A stretch of 64,000 nt of DNA from Pontibacter anaerobius (GTDB lineage: Bacteria > Bacteroidota > Bacteroidia > Cytophagales > Hymenobacteraceae): positions 434,001 through 498,000 of the forward strand of contig NZ_JAPFQO010000001.1 of NCBI RefSeq assembly GCF_026241195.1, in the 5' to 3' direction. Positions 7,844-17,797 of this stretch are shown piece by piece. Position 1 is the first letter of the stretch. Every line of letters starts with the position of its first letter. The notes beneath the pieces are model-generated. The model saw only the letters and a program-made list of their open reading frames with translations. It did no database searches and was not told the origin of the DNA. The position numbers and the translations under genes are program-made.

Positions 7844-8995
7844 ATGAAAAGAATTGCCATACTTGGTTCCACAGGTTCCATCGGCGTGCAGGCACTGGAT
7901 GTGATTAGGGCAAACCCGGACAGCTTTGAGCTGGAGGTGATCACCGCCCACAGCAACGCCGACCTGCTGGTGCAGCAGGCCTTGGAGTTTAAGCCAAATG
8001 TAGTCGTAATTGCCCGGGAAGACCTGTACGAACAGGTGCAGCAGGCGCTGCAGCACGAGGATATTAAAGTATATGCCGGCAGCAAGTCGCTTTGCTCGGT
8101 AGTGGAGATGGGCACCGTGGACATGGTGCTCACGGCCATGGTAGGCTATGCCGGCCTGCTGCCAACCATCCACGCTATCAAAGCGGGCAAGCAGATTGCC
8201 CTGGCTAACAAAGAGACACTGGTGGTGGCGGGGCAGCTCATCACTAGTCTTGCCAAAGAAAAGGGTGTGAACATCTATCCTGTAGACTCTGAGCACAGCG
8301 CCATTTTCCAGTGCCTGGCCGGAGAATTTCATAACCCGATCGAGAAAATCATACTGACAGCCTCCGGTGGGCCGTTTAGAGGAAGAACCGCAGCAGAACT
8401 GGCCGAAGTAACCAAGGCTCAGGCCCTGAAACACCCGAACTGGGATATGGGCGCCAAAATCACCATCGACTCGGCTTCCTTGATGAACAAAGGGCTGGAG
8501 GTAATTGAGGCCAAATGGCTTTTCGGGCTGAAGAACGAGCAGATAGAGGTGGTGGTGCATCCGCAGTCTATCATCCACTCGCTGGTGCAGTTTGAGGATG
8601 GCTCCATTAAGGCGCAACTTGGCCTGCCCGACATGAAGCTGCCGATACAGTACGCGCTGGGCTATCCGCAGCGGTTAAAGTCTGATTTCCCCCGTTTTAG
8701 CTTCCTGGATTACCCGCAACTGACTTTTGAGCAGCCGGACCTGAAGACTTTCCGAAACCTGCAGCTGGCTTTTGATGCCATGGAGCGCGGCGGCAACATG
8801 CCCTGCATCCTGAACGCGGCCAACGAGGTGGCTGTCAGTGCTTTTCTGCGTGACGAGGTTGGTTTCCTGCAGATGTCCGACATCATCGAAAGCTGTATGG
8901 CAAAAGTTGCGTATATTGCGAATCCTTCTTACGAAGACTATGTTACTACAGATGAGGAAGCCCGCAAACAGGCTGCAGCATTATTAAACAAATAA
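7844..8995 (+). CDS. dxr: 1-deoxy-D-xylulose 5-phosphate reductoisomerase
   Basis: Dxr converts 1-deoxy-D-xylulose 5-phosphate to 2-C-methylerythritol 4-phosphate with NADPH, the committed step of the MEP isoprenoid pathway. The 383-residue chain has the usual family length. It opens MKRIAILGSTGSIG, the NADPH-binding glycine motif at residues 8-14. The metal and substrate site PVDSEHSAIFQ is near 147, and the flexible lid region SGGPFRG is near 175. MNKGLEVIEAKWLF lies around 217, with VHPQSIIHSLVQF just after. rseP follows after 60 nt, a dxr-rseP arrangement common in bacteria. The start is 57 nt beyond the end of repeat copy A, so the element could lie in its 5' leader. Confidence 0.97.
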   Translation: MKRIAILGSTGSIGVQALDVIRANPDSFELEVITAHSNADLLVQQALEFKPNVVVIAREDLYEQVQQALQHEDIKVYAGSKSLCSVVEMGTVDMVLTAMVGYAGLLPTIHAIKAGKQIALANKETLVVAGQLITSLAKEKGVNIYPVDSEHSAIFQCLAGEFHNPIEKIILTASGGPFRGRTAAELAEVTKAQALKHPNWDMGAKITIDSASLMNKGLEVIEAKWLFGLKNEQIEVVVHPQSIIHSLVQFEDGSIKAQLGLPDMKLPIQYALGYPQRLKSDFPRFSFLDYPQLTFEQPDLKTFRNLQLAFDAMERGGNMPCILNAANEVAVSAFLRDEVGFLQMSDIIESCMAKVAYIANPSYEDYVTTDEEARKQAAALLNK

Positions 8996-9055
8996 ACATT
9001 ACTACCTGTTGCCTAAGCTGGCAGCGCTATAAAACAGATAATTTTTTCTTTTTAG

Positions 9056-10369
9056 ATGGATATATTGATCATGGTGGGCCAGCTCATACTGGGCCTCACA
9101 ATTTTAGTTGGTTTACACGAGCTGGGGCACATGCTAACGGCCAAGTGGTTTGGAATGCGTGTCGAGAAGTATGCCATTGGCTTCCCGCCAAAGGTTTTTG
9201 GTAAGAAAATAGGCGAGACAGAGTACATGCTGGGCTTGATCCCGCTAGGTGGATTCGTGAAAATATCCGGTATGGTAGATGAGTCGATGGATACAGAGGC
9301 CCTGAAAGAGGAGCCGAAGCCGTGGGAGTTCCGCGCCAAGCCAGCCTGGCAACGCCTGATCGTGATGATGGGCGGCATTATCGTGAATGTGATCACAGGT
9401 ATCGTCATCTTTATCGCGCTTACTTATACTTATGGCGAAGAGTACATACCTGCCAAAGAGGTTAAGTATGGCATTGTAGCCAATGACCTAGGCAAAGAAA
9501 TCGGCTTTCAGACGGGCGACAAAGTAGTGGCCGTGAATGGCAAGGAGCTGGAGAAGTTTGAGGATATCCGCTCGATGGAAGCGTTGCTTGGCAGCAACTC
9601 CTACTACACTGTGGAGCGTAACGGCCAACTGGTGGACCTGAAGGTGCCGGTTGACCTGATGGACAAACTGGCCGACAAGAAGAACGAAGCATTTTTTGTA
9701 GAGCCGCGTCTGCCGTTTAAGGTGGGGCAGGTAGTAAAAGGCAGTGCCGCTGCCAAAGCAGGCCTGCAGCCGGATGATTATATTACCATGATAAATGGGC
9801 AGAGCGTGAAGTTCTTCCATGAGTTTCAGGAGTCCATGCAAGCTAACAAAGGTAAAGCCGTTACCATGACCGTGGAGCGCGATGAGAAGCTGGTGAAGCT
9901 AAAGGCAGAGGTAGGAGAGGATGGAACCATCGGTTTCCAGGCGGTGCCACTGCTGCAGACAGCCACCCGCGAGTATAGCCTGGGAGAGGCCATACCGATG
10001 GGTACTGACCAGGCCTTTGGCGTGATCACGGCTAACCTGAAAGGCTTTGGCAAAATTTTCCGCGGCGAGGTGTCTGCCTCAAAGTCACTGAGCGGCCCGA
10101 TCGGAATAGCCCAGATCTTTGGCGATACGTTTAACTGGTACAAGTTCTGGAGCATCACGGGTATGCTCTCGATGGTGCTGGCCTTTATGAACTTCCTGCC
10201 GATCCCGGCACTGGATGGTGGCCACGTGGTTTTCCTTACCTATGAGATGATCAGCGGTCGTAAGCCGTCAGATAACTTTTTGGAAAATGCTCAGAAAGTG
10301 GGTATGGTTTTATTGTTAGGCTTAATGGCATTTGCTATCTTTAACGATGTATTTAAGATAATCTTCTAA
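9056..10369 (+). CDS. rseP: RIP metalloprotease RseP (site-2 protease family)
   Basis: This zinc protease cuts transmembrane segments and clears signal-peptide remnants. The 437-residue protein has HELGH at residues 21-25 inside the first membrane segment. The third zinc-ligand motif NFLPIPALDGGH is near 379-390 in a later membrane segment. Two PDZ-like domains lie between them, around residues 115-195 and 205-290 (GKEIGFQTGDKVVAVNGK and AKAGLQPDDYITMINGQ). At least four hydrophobic segments are visible. In E. coli RseP cleaves the anti-sigma factor RseA. No RseA or sigma-E gene is next to it here, so the target is unknown. The LysM gene follows after 14 nt and may be co-transcribed. Confidence 0.96.
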   Translation: MDILIMVGQLILGLTILVGLHELGHMLTAKWFGMRVEKYAIGFPPKVFGKKIGETEYMLGLIPLGGFVKISGMVDESMDTEALKEEPKPWEFRAKPAWQRLIVMMGGIIVNVITGIVIFIALTYTYGEEYIPAKEVKYGIVANDLGKEIGFQTGDKVVAVNGKELEKFEDIRSMEALLGSNSYYTVERNGQLVDLKVPVDLMDKLADKKNEAFFVEPRLPFKVGQVVKGSAAAKAGLQPDDYITMINGQSVKFFHEFQESMQANKGKAVTMTVERDEKLVKLKAEVGEDGTIGFQAVPLLQTATREYSLGEAIPMGTDQAFGVITANLKGFGKIFRGEVSASKSLSGPIGIAQIFGDTFNWYKFWSITGMLSMVLAFMNFLPIPALDGGHVVFLTYEMISGRKPSDNFLENAQKVGMVLLLGLMAFAIFNDVFKIIF

Positions 10370-10383
10370 CAAAGATTTTCCTC

Positions 10384-11544
10384 ATGGAATCCATCGTTCG
10401 AGTATTTTTAGCAAACTTAATCCTTTTCTTATTATTTGCATTTAACCAGGTTTTAGCTGCACCGGCTGCTTGGCCTGAAAATATAAACCTGAACGCTGTC
10501 GCTGCTCAAAGCGACAGCGTGTATCAGGTGCAGCAGGGCGATACCTACTACAGCCTTTCGCGCCGTTTCAGCATTCCGCTGGACTCTCTGCAGACCTGGA
10601 ATGGGAACACCCTTCAGATCGGCCAGACGCTATACCTTACCAACCCAAACACCAGGGAAAAGTTAGCCGCTACCACGGCTGCCGCTCCTGCCGCTAAACC
10701 GGCTCCCAAACCAGCCCCGGTAGCAAAAGCTGCTGCTACGCCAACGCCAAAACCGGCCCCTGCAAAATCTGCCGCTACCCAGAAAGCTGTAGAGAGTACC
10801 TCGGCCTTTCCGGCACCGGAGCCCAAGCCAGCCGCCTACAAAACCAAAAGCCGCATCCTGGTGGTGCCTTTCGACCCACATTTATACTTCTCCGATGCTG
10901 ATTACGAGATTGCGCGCCAATCCAGAATTCCGCGTCAGAATGTGCGCCATGTGTTCCGTGGCCGCCTGAACGCCATGATGGCGCCGGAAGGTTACGAAAC
11001 CATTCACCTTTTAGGTGGCGTGTACCGCGACAGTGTGAGCGAGTTGAGCCGCCTGTACAAGTCGCTGAACTATGGCTACGCAGATAACAAGCAGTCGAGG
11101 TTTAACCATCAGCCGGAGGTGAAGGAAGATAAAGGGGGAATGCTGAACTGGGTTAAAGACCAGAAAGGTAAATTGGGGCTAAAGGGCCAGCCAGCGGTGC
11201 TACCCGTGGCGCAGGACCCGGACAAGCACTTCGGCGTAACCGTAAAGAACCCCGAGTTCTTCAGCTATTTCAACAACCAGTACGGCATCGACTACTACGT
11301 TTTCATCAACCAGTTTGAGGTGAAGACGATTTACGAGAACTGCCTGGATCGTGCCGCTCAGAACTACCAACGCGATTTTACGGTGCATTACAGCATTTAT
11401 GACAGCAAGGGCGAGCTAGTGTCCGGTAATAAGGTAAAAGTGCCCTATGAGTCTAACATCAACGATGTACAGCGCATTGTGAGCGACAGCATGCCGAACA
11501 TGGCCAAGCGTGTGCTCTCTGATCTGCCGACTGCCAAAAAATAA
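10384..11544 (+). CDS. Secreted LysM domain protein
   Basis: The 386-residue product has an N-terminal signal or anchor (residues 1-25). One LysM domain covers about residues 47-86, starting YQVQQGDTYYSLSRRF, and would bind peptidoglycan in the periplasm. An Ala/Pro/Lys-rich linker runs from about 94 to 155. The conserved C-terminal domain (about 160-385) starts SRILVVPFDPHLYFSDADYEI, and I do not recognise a named family for it. The linker probably spans the cell wall. The position directly behind rseP suggests an envelope role, though this is inference from context. Confidence 0.85.
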   Translation: MESIVRVFLANLILFLLFAFNQVLAAPAAWPENINLNAVAAQSDSVYQVQQGDTYYSLSRRFSIPLDSLQTWNGNTLQIGQTLYLTNPNTREKLAATTAAAPAAKPAPKPAPVAKAAATPTPKPAPAKSAATQKAVESTSAFPAPEPKPAAYKTKSRILVVPFDPHLYFSDADYEIARQSRIPRQNVRHVFRGRLNAMMAPEGYETIHLLGGVYRDSVSELSRLYKSLNYGYADNKQSRFNHQPEVKEDKGGMLNWVKDQKGKLGLKGQPAVLPVAQDPDKHFGVTVKNPEFFSYFNNQYGIDYYVFINQFEVKTIYENCLDRAAQNYQRDFTVHYSIYDSKGELVSGNKVKVPYESNINDVQRIVSDSMPNMAKRVLSDLPTAKK

Positions 11545-11604
11545 GCTGCCCCAGGAACTGGTACTACATTTGCTACCGTTTACCTGTTTACAAACGAAAT
11601 CCTC

Positions 11605-12111
11605 ATGAAGTATAAATTCCTGCCTTTCCTCTTATTGCTGCTGACCGTGTGTATGGCACAGCCTGCCGCCGCCCACGATTACCACGCCAGCATTGCGGAT
11701 GTACGCTTTAACCCCCGCACGCAAAACCTGGAGGTGGCTGTAAAAGTGTTTATGGATGACCTGGAGGATGCTCTCTCGCAGCGTAACAAGACAAAAGTAG
11801 TATACAGCCATACTTCGGAGCAGGTAACGAAGTACCTGACAGATTACCTGGCAGCCAACCTGTCGCTGGAAGTGGAGAAAGGGAAGCCTTTGAAGCAGAA
11901 GTTTCTGGGCTCGGAGGAAGATGCCGATGTGGTGTGGATGTACCTGGAGGTGCCGGTGGATCGGGAGAGCCTGCCGCAACTTTACGTTAAAAATGCTGTG
12001 CTCACGGAACTCTTCTCTGACCAGATGAACATCGTGAACATTAACTACAAAGGCAAAACCGAAAGTGTGCTGCTGCAGCGCGGCGAAACGCAGAAAAAGG
12101 TAGCGCTATAG
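11605..12111 (+). CDS. DUF6702-like exported protein
   Basis: The 168-residue product has a signal peptide ending near residue 23 (AQPAAAHDYHAS). The mature part has the pattern HDYHASIADVRFNPRTQNLEVAVKVFMDDLEDAL, which I recognise from a Bacteroidota family labelled DUF6702. It is predicted to be a small beta-rich periplasmic or outer-membrane-associated protein. No catalytic motif is apparent. It follows the LysM gene after 60 nt and ends at a terminator shared with a convergent gene. Function is unknown. Confidence 0.75.
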   Translation: MKYKFLPFLLLLLTVCMAQPAAAHDYHASIADVRFNPRTQNLEVAVKVFMDDLEDALSQRNKTKVVYSHTSEQVTKYLTDYLAANLSLEVEKGKPLKQKFLGSEEDADVVWMYLEVPVDRESLPQLYVKNAVLTELFSDQMNIVNINYKGKTESVLLQRGETQKKVAL

Positions 12112-12140
12112 TATAAACTACAAGTATAAAGTATAAATAG

Positions 12141-12178
12141 AGGCTGGATTCCTGGGAGGGACTCAGCCTTTTTGTTTT
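12141..12178 (+). terminator. Terminator after the DUF6702 gene, overlapping the convergent gene's stop
   Basis: The arms AGGCTGGATTCCT and AGGGACTCAGCCT pair with one mismatch and two wobbles and are followed by a T-run. The right arm contains the stop codon of the minus-strand DUF4184 gene (12163-12165). Confidence 0.7.
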
Positions 12179-12921
12179 TCTGTCGCAACCCTGGCTTTGG
12201 CTGCCAGCCCCGAGAAGAGGAGAGCCATCATCCAGCCGCTGATCAGGGTGGCAATCAGATCGCCGGGTTCATGCACAAGGTGAGGGCGCACCAGCATGTT
12301 CAGCAGCAGGAACAGGAAGCCTGCGGCAACAACACCAAACCAAAAGATAAACCAAGGCTTTCTCTCCGTCTTAAGCAGCGGTGTGGATGGTAAAAGGTGT
12401 ACATACCCTAAGATGGCTACAAACCCTACGGCAGTACTTAGGTGCTGAAGTAGTCGGTGTAGTTCAATTTTGAAATCTATAAAAGGGATTTCCACAACAG
12501 TGCTGAGCACCGGCAGAACCGATACGAAATAAAGGCTCTGGTGCGTAAAGCTATCCCAGAACAGGTGCGAAAAAGCACCCAACAAAGCCGAAGAGCTGAC
12601 GACAAGCCAGTTCGCGCGGAGGTACTGGAGCCAGTCTGCGGGGTAAGTTTGCGCCAGCGCACGCTTTTTAAAGTATGGCGGCAGGAACTGCACTGCCAGA
12701 TCCCGCACGGTGGAATGAAACAGCAAACACAGGAGCAAAGTTACCGGCAGGTTAAAGAGAAGCAGGCCGGCCAGCGTATGGCTAACTTCACTCTGTGTTC
12801 TGAGCCGGAAGAAGTACTCAAAATCTGGCGCCATACTCCCTATGACTAAGGCAGTAGCTGAAAACCAGCGGCGGCGCAGTAGTGGAAGTATAATAGCAGG
12901 GTGGGCGGCAGTAAATGGCAT
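12163..12921 (-). CDS. DUF4184 family membrane protein
   Basis: The 252-residue polytopic protein begins MPFTAAHPAIILPLLRRRW. The N-terminal FTxxHPA motif with GSMAPDFEYFFR near residue 28 is characteristic of DUF4184, a family related to membrane metal-dependent hydrolases of the YdjM type. His and Asp residues in both motifs and in HLFWDSFTHQ near residue 120 could bind metal. Around six hydrophobic segments follow. Its substrate is not known. The gene lies between convergent transcription from upstream and the OmpA/PD40 gene on the same strand. Confidence 0.85.
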   Translation of the reverse strand: MPFTAAHPAIILPLLRRRWFSATALVIGSMAPDFEYFFRLRTQSEVSHTLAGLLLFNLPVTLLLCLLFHSTVRDLAVQFLPPYFKKRALAQTYPADWLQYLRANWLVVSSSALLGAFSHLFWDSFTHQSLYFVSVLPVLSTVVEIPFIDFKIELHRLLQHLSTAVGFVAILGYVHLLPSTPLLKTERKPWFIFWFGVVAAGFLFLLLNMLVRPHLVHEPGDLIATLISGWMMALLFSGLAAKARVATEKQKG

Positions 12922-12993
12922 ATCAAGGTTGTGTTCCCTTGCTACTAACGTAAATGCTAAAGCAGGGTGTTGCCAGTTGCCCGAAATCTGCTG

Positions 12994-14967
12994 TTAATTT
13001 CTAGGCTTAATGATGATGAACTCCACGCGGCGGTTGATGCGGCGGTCTTCCTCGGTCACCTCCTCGCGGATAGGCTTGCTGCTTCCGTAGCCAATGGCAT
13101 CTATACGCTCTGTGCCGATGTTCACCTTGCGCTCAATGTATCGCTTAATGGCATCAGCACGGTCCTGGGAAAGCGTGAGGTTGAAGTCCGGGTCCCCGGC
13201 GCTATCAGTGTGGCCTGCAATCTCGAGGCGGTGTGTCGGGTGATCGATCATGAAGTAAGCCACTTCGTCGAGTATCGGCTCCATGTCCGGCGTAATATCC
13301 GACTGCATCGGCTCAAACTCTATGTTCTCAAACACCATCGGTATACTGTAGTCGATCACCGATGTCATGATATCCAGGGAGGTGTCGCCTCTTAACTCCA
13401 GTTCCCGTTCTATGGTGAAGAAATCAGGGCTCTGGATGAGGATCATGTAGCGGGTGTTATCGATCAGGTTAAACTCAAAGGAGCCATCCGGCCGCACATA
13501 CTTACTGGATATCTCGATGCCGTTGTCCATATCAATAACAGAAATAACGGCAGAAAGCGGCTTGTTGGTAACTGAATCGGTGAGTATACCTTCCACCTTG
13601 GTTACCGCCAGCGGGTGCGCCTCCATCGGCAACGGGAACGAGTAGAGATCCAGGTTTTGGATGTCGTTGGCCTCGGAGCGGGCATAGTATAGGTTTTTGG
13701 AGCCTGCATCAATTGTAAAGTAATACTCGCTGCCGCGGCCGTTTACCAGTGGGCCAATGTTGCGCGGCTCCTGCCAGTGCCGCTGCACCAGGTATGTTTT
13801 GTAGATATCGAAATCGCCGAAATTATTGAGCTGACCGCGTGAGCTAAAGTATAAAACCTGGAATTTCGGGTGCAGGAAAGGGCTCACCTCGCTCTCGCGG
13901 GTGTTAATGACCGGGCCCATGTTTTGTGCCGGCGCCCAGTTGCCGGATTTGGTTTTGTAGGTAAAGTAAATGTCTGAAAGGCCAAAGCCGCCCAAGCGGT
14001 CTGATGCAAAGTATAGCGTGTCCTCCTGCTTGGATAGGGTTGGCTGCGAGTCCCAGGCGGGGCTGTTCACGTTGGCACCCAGGTTTTTGATCTGGCCCCA
14101 GCTGCCGTCGTCCTGGCGTGTGGCTATGTAAATGTCGCAGTTGCCGTAGCCGTCCGGCGACTCGCAACGGGCAAAGTATAAGGTCTTTCCGTCGCGGCTC
14201 AGGCAGCCAGACCCCTCGTTGTAGATACTGTTTATCGGCTTCCCAAAAGACTGTGCCTCCTCCCAAAAGCCGTTGTTCTGCTTGCTATAAAATAAGTCTT
14301 CGTTAGAACGGTTCTGCAGGCCGCCTACGTTGCGCTTAGAGGTGAAGATAAGCACCTCGTTCTCATCGTTCAGGGTAGGGCCGTAGTCGGCATAGGGGGA
14401 GTTAATGGCATTGCCCATGTTCAGGTAAACTCCCTGTGGCGGCTTAAACGATACAATAGACTTGCGGTACTCCACCAGCTCATAATAATAGTCCAGCGGC
14501 ACGTAATAGTCTTTGGTATTCTGCTCCAGCGAGTCGTAGTAAGACATCACGTTTCGGACGTCGGAGCGGTGGTGTTTCAGTACCAGGCGGTACAGCGCTT
14601 TTGCTTTTTCAACGTTGCCCTGGCGCTCGTGCAGCTGGCCCAAGCGCCAAAGCAGTTGGGTGTCTTTGTAAAAATTTTCAACCCCGAAATTGTGCACATA
14701 CTCCTCCAGCAGCGGAAGAACTTTGTTGTATTGCTTACGTTTCTCCAACCTATGTATAAGAGATAGCTTCTTACGGTCGCGATAGTAAGGGATTTTGTTT
14801 AAATTGGGAAAATCAAGGTGTAGTTCAGGGTCTGGCTGAGACTTTGCAACCTGCAGGTTAGCCTCGGAAACATCGCTGGGGTCAACGTGTTTTATTTGCT
14901 GCGCCTGCACCGTGGCAGGTAGCAGGAGCGTGAGCAGGAAGTATACCAACAGGAACAAGCGATTCAT
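12994..14967 (-). CDS. OmpA family protein with TPR and PD40 beta-propeller repeats
   Basis: The 657-residue product has a signal peptide (MNRLFLLVYFLLTLLLPATVQAQ). An upstream in-frame TTG at 14988 adds seven unlikely residues, and a -7 promoter box lies 25 nt before the ATG, so I use 14967. TPR-like helices fill residues 60-140. Four or more PD40 blades follow (DEDLFYSKQNNG-, LYFARCESPDGYGN- and LYFASDRLGGFG-type repeats), then a carboxypeptidase-regulatory-like beta domain. A C-terminal OmpA domain carries the peptidoglycan-binding signature EIAGHTDSAGD...LSQDRADAIKRYI. The architecture matches Bacteroidota OmpA/PorE-like proteins that anchor envelope machines. A link to type IX secretion is possible but not shown. 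Confidence 0.92.
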   Translation of the reverse strand: MNRLFLLVYFLLTLLLPATVQAQQIKHVDPSDVSEANLQVAKSQPDPELHLDFPNLNKIPYYRDRKKLSLIHRLEKRKQYNKVLPLLEEYVHNFGVENFYKDTQLLWRLGQLHERQGNVEKAKALYRLVLKHHRSDVRNVMSYYDSLEQNTKDYYVPLDYYYELVEYRKSIVSFKPPQGVYLNMGNAINSPYADYGPTLNDENEVLIFTSKRNVGGLQNRSNEDLFYSKQNNGFWEEAQSFGKPINSIYNEGSGCLSRDGKTLYFARCESPDGYGNCDIYIATRQDDGSWGQIKNLGANVNSPAWDSQPTLSKQEDTLYFASDRLGGFGLSDIYFTYKTKSGNWAPAQNMGPVINTRESEVSPFLHPKFQVLYFSSRGQLNNFGDFDIYKTYLVQRHWQEPRNIGPLVNGRGSEYYFTIDAGSKNLYYARSEANDIQNLDLYSFPLPMEAHPLAVTKVEGILTDSVTNKPLSAVISVIDMDNGIEISSKYVRPDGSFEFNLIDNTRYMILIQSPDFFTIERELELRGDTSLDIMTSVIDYSIPMVFENIEFEPMQSDITPDMEPILDEVAYFMIDHPTHRLEIAGHTDSAGDPDFNLTLSQDRADAIKRYIERKVNIGTERIDAIGYGSSKPIREEVTEEDRRINRRVEFIIIKPRN

Positions 14968-14992
14968 CAGCGATGCAATTTTGCCCAACGCT

Positions 14993-15000
14993 CAAAGATA
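14993..15000 (-). promoter_or_regulatory. -7 promoter box (TATCTTTG) for the OmpA/PD40 gene
   Basis: TATCTTTG on the minus strand fits TAnnTTTG and ends 25 nt before the ATG at 14967. No clear TTG is seen at -33. Confidence 0.45.
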
Positions 15001-15192
15001 TTAATTTTGCGCTATATAATTGTGAATGTGCTGCCGGTTAGTGCTATTTTTTTGTGGGTGTCCGGGAGATATTCAGAAACCGGACAAATCATCAGCCTGA
15101 ACAGCCTTGGCACAAGTCTTGAACAATAAAGCAGCGCAGGGAAACCGGGGGAGAAACGGTGTTTTCCTGCCAAATTGGCACTGATCTAAAAT

Positions 15193-17682
15193 ATGAACCA
15201 AACATTTAAGCACTTTCTGCAAAACCTGCTGCTCAGTAGCGCGTCGGATGACGGCGACATGGAACTGATACCCGTGATAACTGCTGAGATAGAAGACGAG
15301 ATGACTCCGGTAGACCTGCCTGATGAACTGCCGATACTGGCAGTGCGCAATACGGTACTGTTCCCGGGGGTGGTGTTGCCGATTACGGTAAGCCGCAAAA
15401 AGTCTGTTAAACTGGTGCGCAAGGCACACAGTGGCGGCAAAATCATTGGCGTGGTGGCGCAGAAGAATACTATTTCCGATGATCCTTCGGCAGAAGACCT
15501 GTACGATGTGGGCAGCGTTGCCAAAATACTGAAGATGCTGGTGTTGCCGGATGGTAACACGACCATTATCATTCAGGGCCAGAGCCGCTTCAAGATAGAG
15601 GAGGTAACGCAGGAAGACCCGTACCTGGCGGCCAGGGTAAGCCTGTGCGAGGAAACGCCGATGGACAAAAAATCCAAGGAGGTGAAGGCACTGGTGCAGT
15701 CGCTGAAAGATGCGGCGGCCAAAATGCTGAAACTGAACCCTGAGATACCGCAGGAGGCCCAGGTCGCGCTCGACAACATCGACAGCCCAAGCTTTCTGAC
15801 GCACTTCCTGTCGAGTAACCTGAACGTGGAGGTGGCTCAGAAGCAGGAGCTGCTGGAGGTGAACGACGGCAAGGAGCGCGGTACACAGCTGCTGGAACTC
15901 ATGCTGCGCGAGATACAGCTGCTGGAACTGAAGCAGGAGATTCACTCCAAAGTACATACCGACATTGACCAGCAGCAGCGCGATTATTTCCTGCGCCAGC
16001 AGATAAAGGTGCTGCAGGATGAGTTGGGCCAGGAGGGACCGGACCAGGAGATCGAGCGATTCCGGGAACGTGCCAAGAAAAAGAAGTGGCCTGAGCCCGT
16101 GGCGCTGCACTTTAAAAAAGAGATTGATAAGCTGGCCCGCCTGAACCCGCAGGCAGCCGAGTACCCGGTGGCGGTAAGCTACCTGGAGTTTCTGCTGGAT
16201 CTGCCGTGGAGCGAGTACACCAAAGATAACTTTAACCTGAAGCGCACCAAAAAGATACTGGATGCAGACCACTACGGCCTGGAGAAGGTGAAGGAGCGCA
16301 TTCTGGAGTACCTGGCCGTGCTGAAGCTAAAGCAGGACATGAAGGCACCTATACTTTGCCTCTACGGACCTCCGGGTGTGGGTAAAACCTCGCTAGGCCG
16401 CTCCATTGCCAAGGCATTGGGCCGCAACTATGTGCGCATGTCGCTGGGTGGCGTGCGCGACGAGGCCGAGATCCGTGGCCACCGCCGCACCTACGTGGGT
16501 GCTATGCCGGGCAAGATCATCAGCCAGATCAAGAAAACAGGTTCCTCCAACCCGGTAATTATACTTGACGAGATCGATAAACTGGCCTCTGATTTCCGTG
16601 GCGACCCATCCTCTGCCCTGCTGGAGGTGCTGGACCCGGAGCAGAACCATACATTTATGGATAACTACCTGGATGTGGAGTACGACCTCTCAAAGGTGCT
16701 CTTCATTGCCACGGCCAACTCTCTTGAAACCATACAGCCCGCCCTGCGCGACCGTATGGAGATCATCGAGCTGACGGGTTATACCTTGGAGGAGAAAACA
16801 GAGATTGCCAAGCGCCACCTGGTGCCCAAGCAGATAGCCGATCATGGCCTGGAGCCAGAGGATGTGAAGGTGCCCAAGGCCACCATTCAGAAACTGATCG
16901 AAGACTATACCCGCGAATCGGGCGTTAGAAACCTGGAGCGGAAGATCGGGCAGCTGGTGCGCAACACAGCCAAGCAGAAGGCCATGGAGGAGGAGTTTGC
17001 CAAATCCATCAAGCCGGAGGATGTGGTGAAGATCATGGGTTCCGAGATCTTTGACAAGGAGATTTACCAGGACATCGACACGGCTGGCGTGGTAACGGGC
17101 CTTGCCTGGACCTCGGTGGGCGGCGATATCCTGTTCATCGAAAGTATACTTAGCCGCGGTAAAGGCAAGCTTACGCTATCGGGCCAACTGGGCGATGTGA
17201 TGAAGGAGTCGGCCATGACGGCCATTTCATACTTAAAAGCGCACGCCGAGCTCCTGAACATAGACTACCGCCTGTTCGATCAGTACGACCTGCACATCCA
17301 CTTCCCGGAGGGTGCCGTGCCGAAGGACGGGCCGTCGGCGGGTATTGCCATTTTTACCTCTATTGCCTCTGTGTTTACGCAGCGTAAGGTGAAGGCCAGG
17401 TTAGCGATGACCGGAGAGATCACACTTCGGGGTAAAGTATTGCCGGTGGGAGGCATCAAAGAGAAGATCCTGGCGGCCAAGCGTGCCGGCATCATTGATA
17501 TCATACTTAGCCAGAAGAACAGGAAGGACATTAACGAGATTCCGGAGCAGTACATCAAGGGCCTGCACATAAATTATGTAGATCGTGTGGATGAGGTGGT
17601 GAAGATCGCCCTGCTGAAGGAGAAGGTGAAGAACCCGCTGAAGCTGACGGTGCGGGAGGAGAAAGCAGAAGCAGATAGCTAG
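15193..17682 (+). CDS. lon: ATP-dependent protease Lon
   Basis: Lon degrades misfolded and regulatory proteins in the cytoplasm as a ring of identical subunits. The 829-residue chain has the full family layout. The N-terminal substrate-binding LON domain occupies about residues 40-240 ([19 protein letters not shown]). The AAA+ module has Walker [12 protein letters not shown] near 393 and Walker [11 protein letters not shown] near 455. The protease domain has catalytic Ser715 in [10 protein letters not shown] and Lys756 in GGIKEK. An acidic extension of about 35 residues precedes the LON domain. The gene is monocistronic in appearance, with a palindromic repeat directly after it that may help end transcription. 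Confidence 0.98.
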   Translation: MNQTFKHFLQNLLLSSASDDGDMELIPVITAEIEDEMTPVDLPDELPILAVRNTVLFPGVVLPITVSRKKSVKLVRKAHSGGKIIGVVAQKNTISDDPSAEDLYDVGSVAKILKMLVLPDGNTTIIIQGQSRFKIEEVTQEDPYLAARVSLCEETPMDKKSKEVKALVQSLKDAAAKMLKLNPEIPQEAQVALDNIDSPSFLTHFLSSNLNVEVAQKQELLEVNDGKERGTQLLELMLREIQLLELKQEIHSKVHTDIDQQQRDYFLRQQIKVLQDELGQEGPDQEIERFRERAKKKKWPEPVALHFKKEIDKLARLNPQAAEYPVAVSYLEFLLDLPWSEYTKDNFNLKRTKKILDADHYGLEKVKERILEYLAVLKLKQDMKAPILCLYGPPGVGKTSLGRSIAKALGRNYVRMSLGGVRDEAEIRGHRRTYVGAMPGKIISQIKKTGSSNPVIILDEIDKLASDFRGDPSSALLEVLDPEQNHTFMDNYLDVEYDLSKVLFIATANSLETIQPALRDRMEIIELTGYTLEEKTEIAKRHLVPKQIADHGLEPEDVKVPKATIQKLIEDYTRESGVRNLERKIGQLVRNTAKQKAMEEEFAKSIKPEDVVKIMGSEIFDKEIYQDIDTAGVVTGLAWTSVGGDILFIESILSRGKGKLTLSGQLGDVMKESAMTAISYLKAHAELLNIDYRLFDQYDLHIHFPEGAVPKDGPSAGIAIFTSIASVFTQRKVKARLAMTGEITLRGKVLPVGGIKEKILAAKRAGIIDIILSQKNRKDINEIPEQYIKGLHINYVDRVDEVVKIALLKEKVKNPLKLTVREEKAEADS

Positions 17683-17690
17683 CATACTTT

Positions 17691-17765
17691 TGTCATCCGG
17701 TAAGGATCTTGGTTGAAAATTTACAATGCTGTTGCGACCGCTATCAAGATTTTTACCGGATGACA
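17691..17765. repeat. 75-nt inverted-repeat element, copy 1
   Basis: The left arm, 17691-17711 (TGTCATCCGGTAAGGATCTTG), pairs with the right arm, 17745-17765, across a 33-nt loop. A diverged copy with the same arm motif and a 34-nt loop lies at 42807-42883. It sits between lon and porQ and can fold into a long hairpin in either strand. Confidence 0.75.
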
Positions 17766-17797
17766 TTGAACTTTATACTTATCTCAGGATTAATAAC

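Noticed and set aside
15073..16272. Long open frame (399 codons) on the minus strand opposite lon
   Set aside because: lon has all catalytic motifs. The antisense frame is rich in Leu, Gln and Arg, as expected from a GC-rich gene read backwards, and lacks any known domain.
17726..17797. N-terminal extension of PorQ from the ATG at 17726
   Set aside because: It lies in the palindromic repeat and would put 24 polar residues ahead of a good signal peptide.
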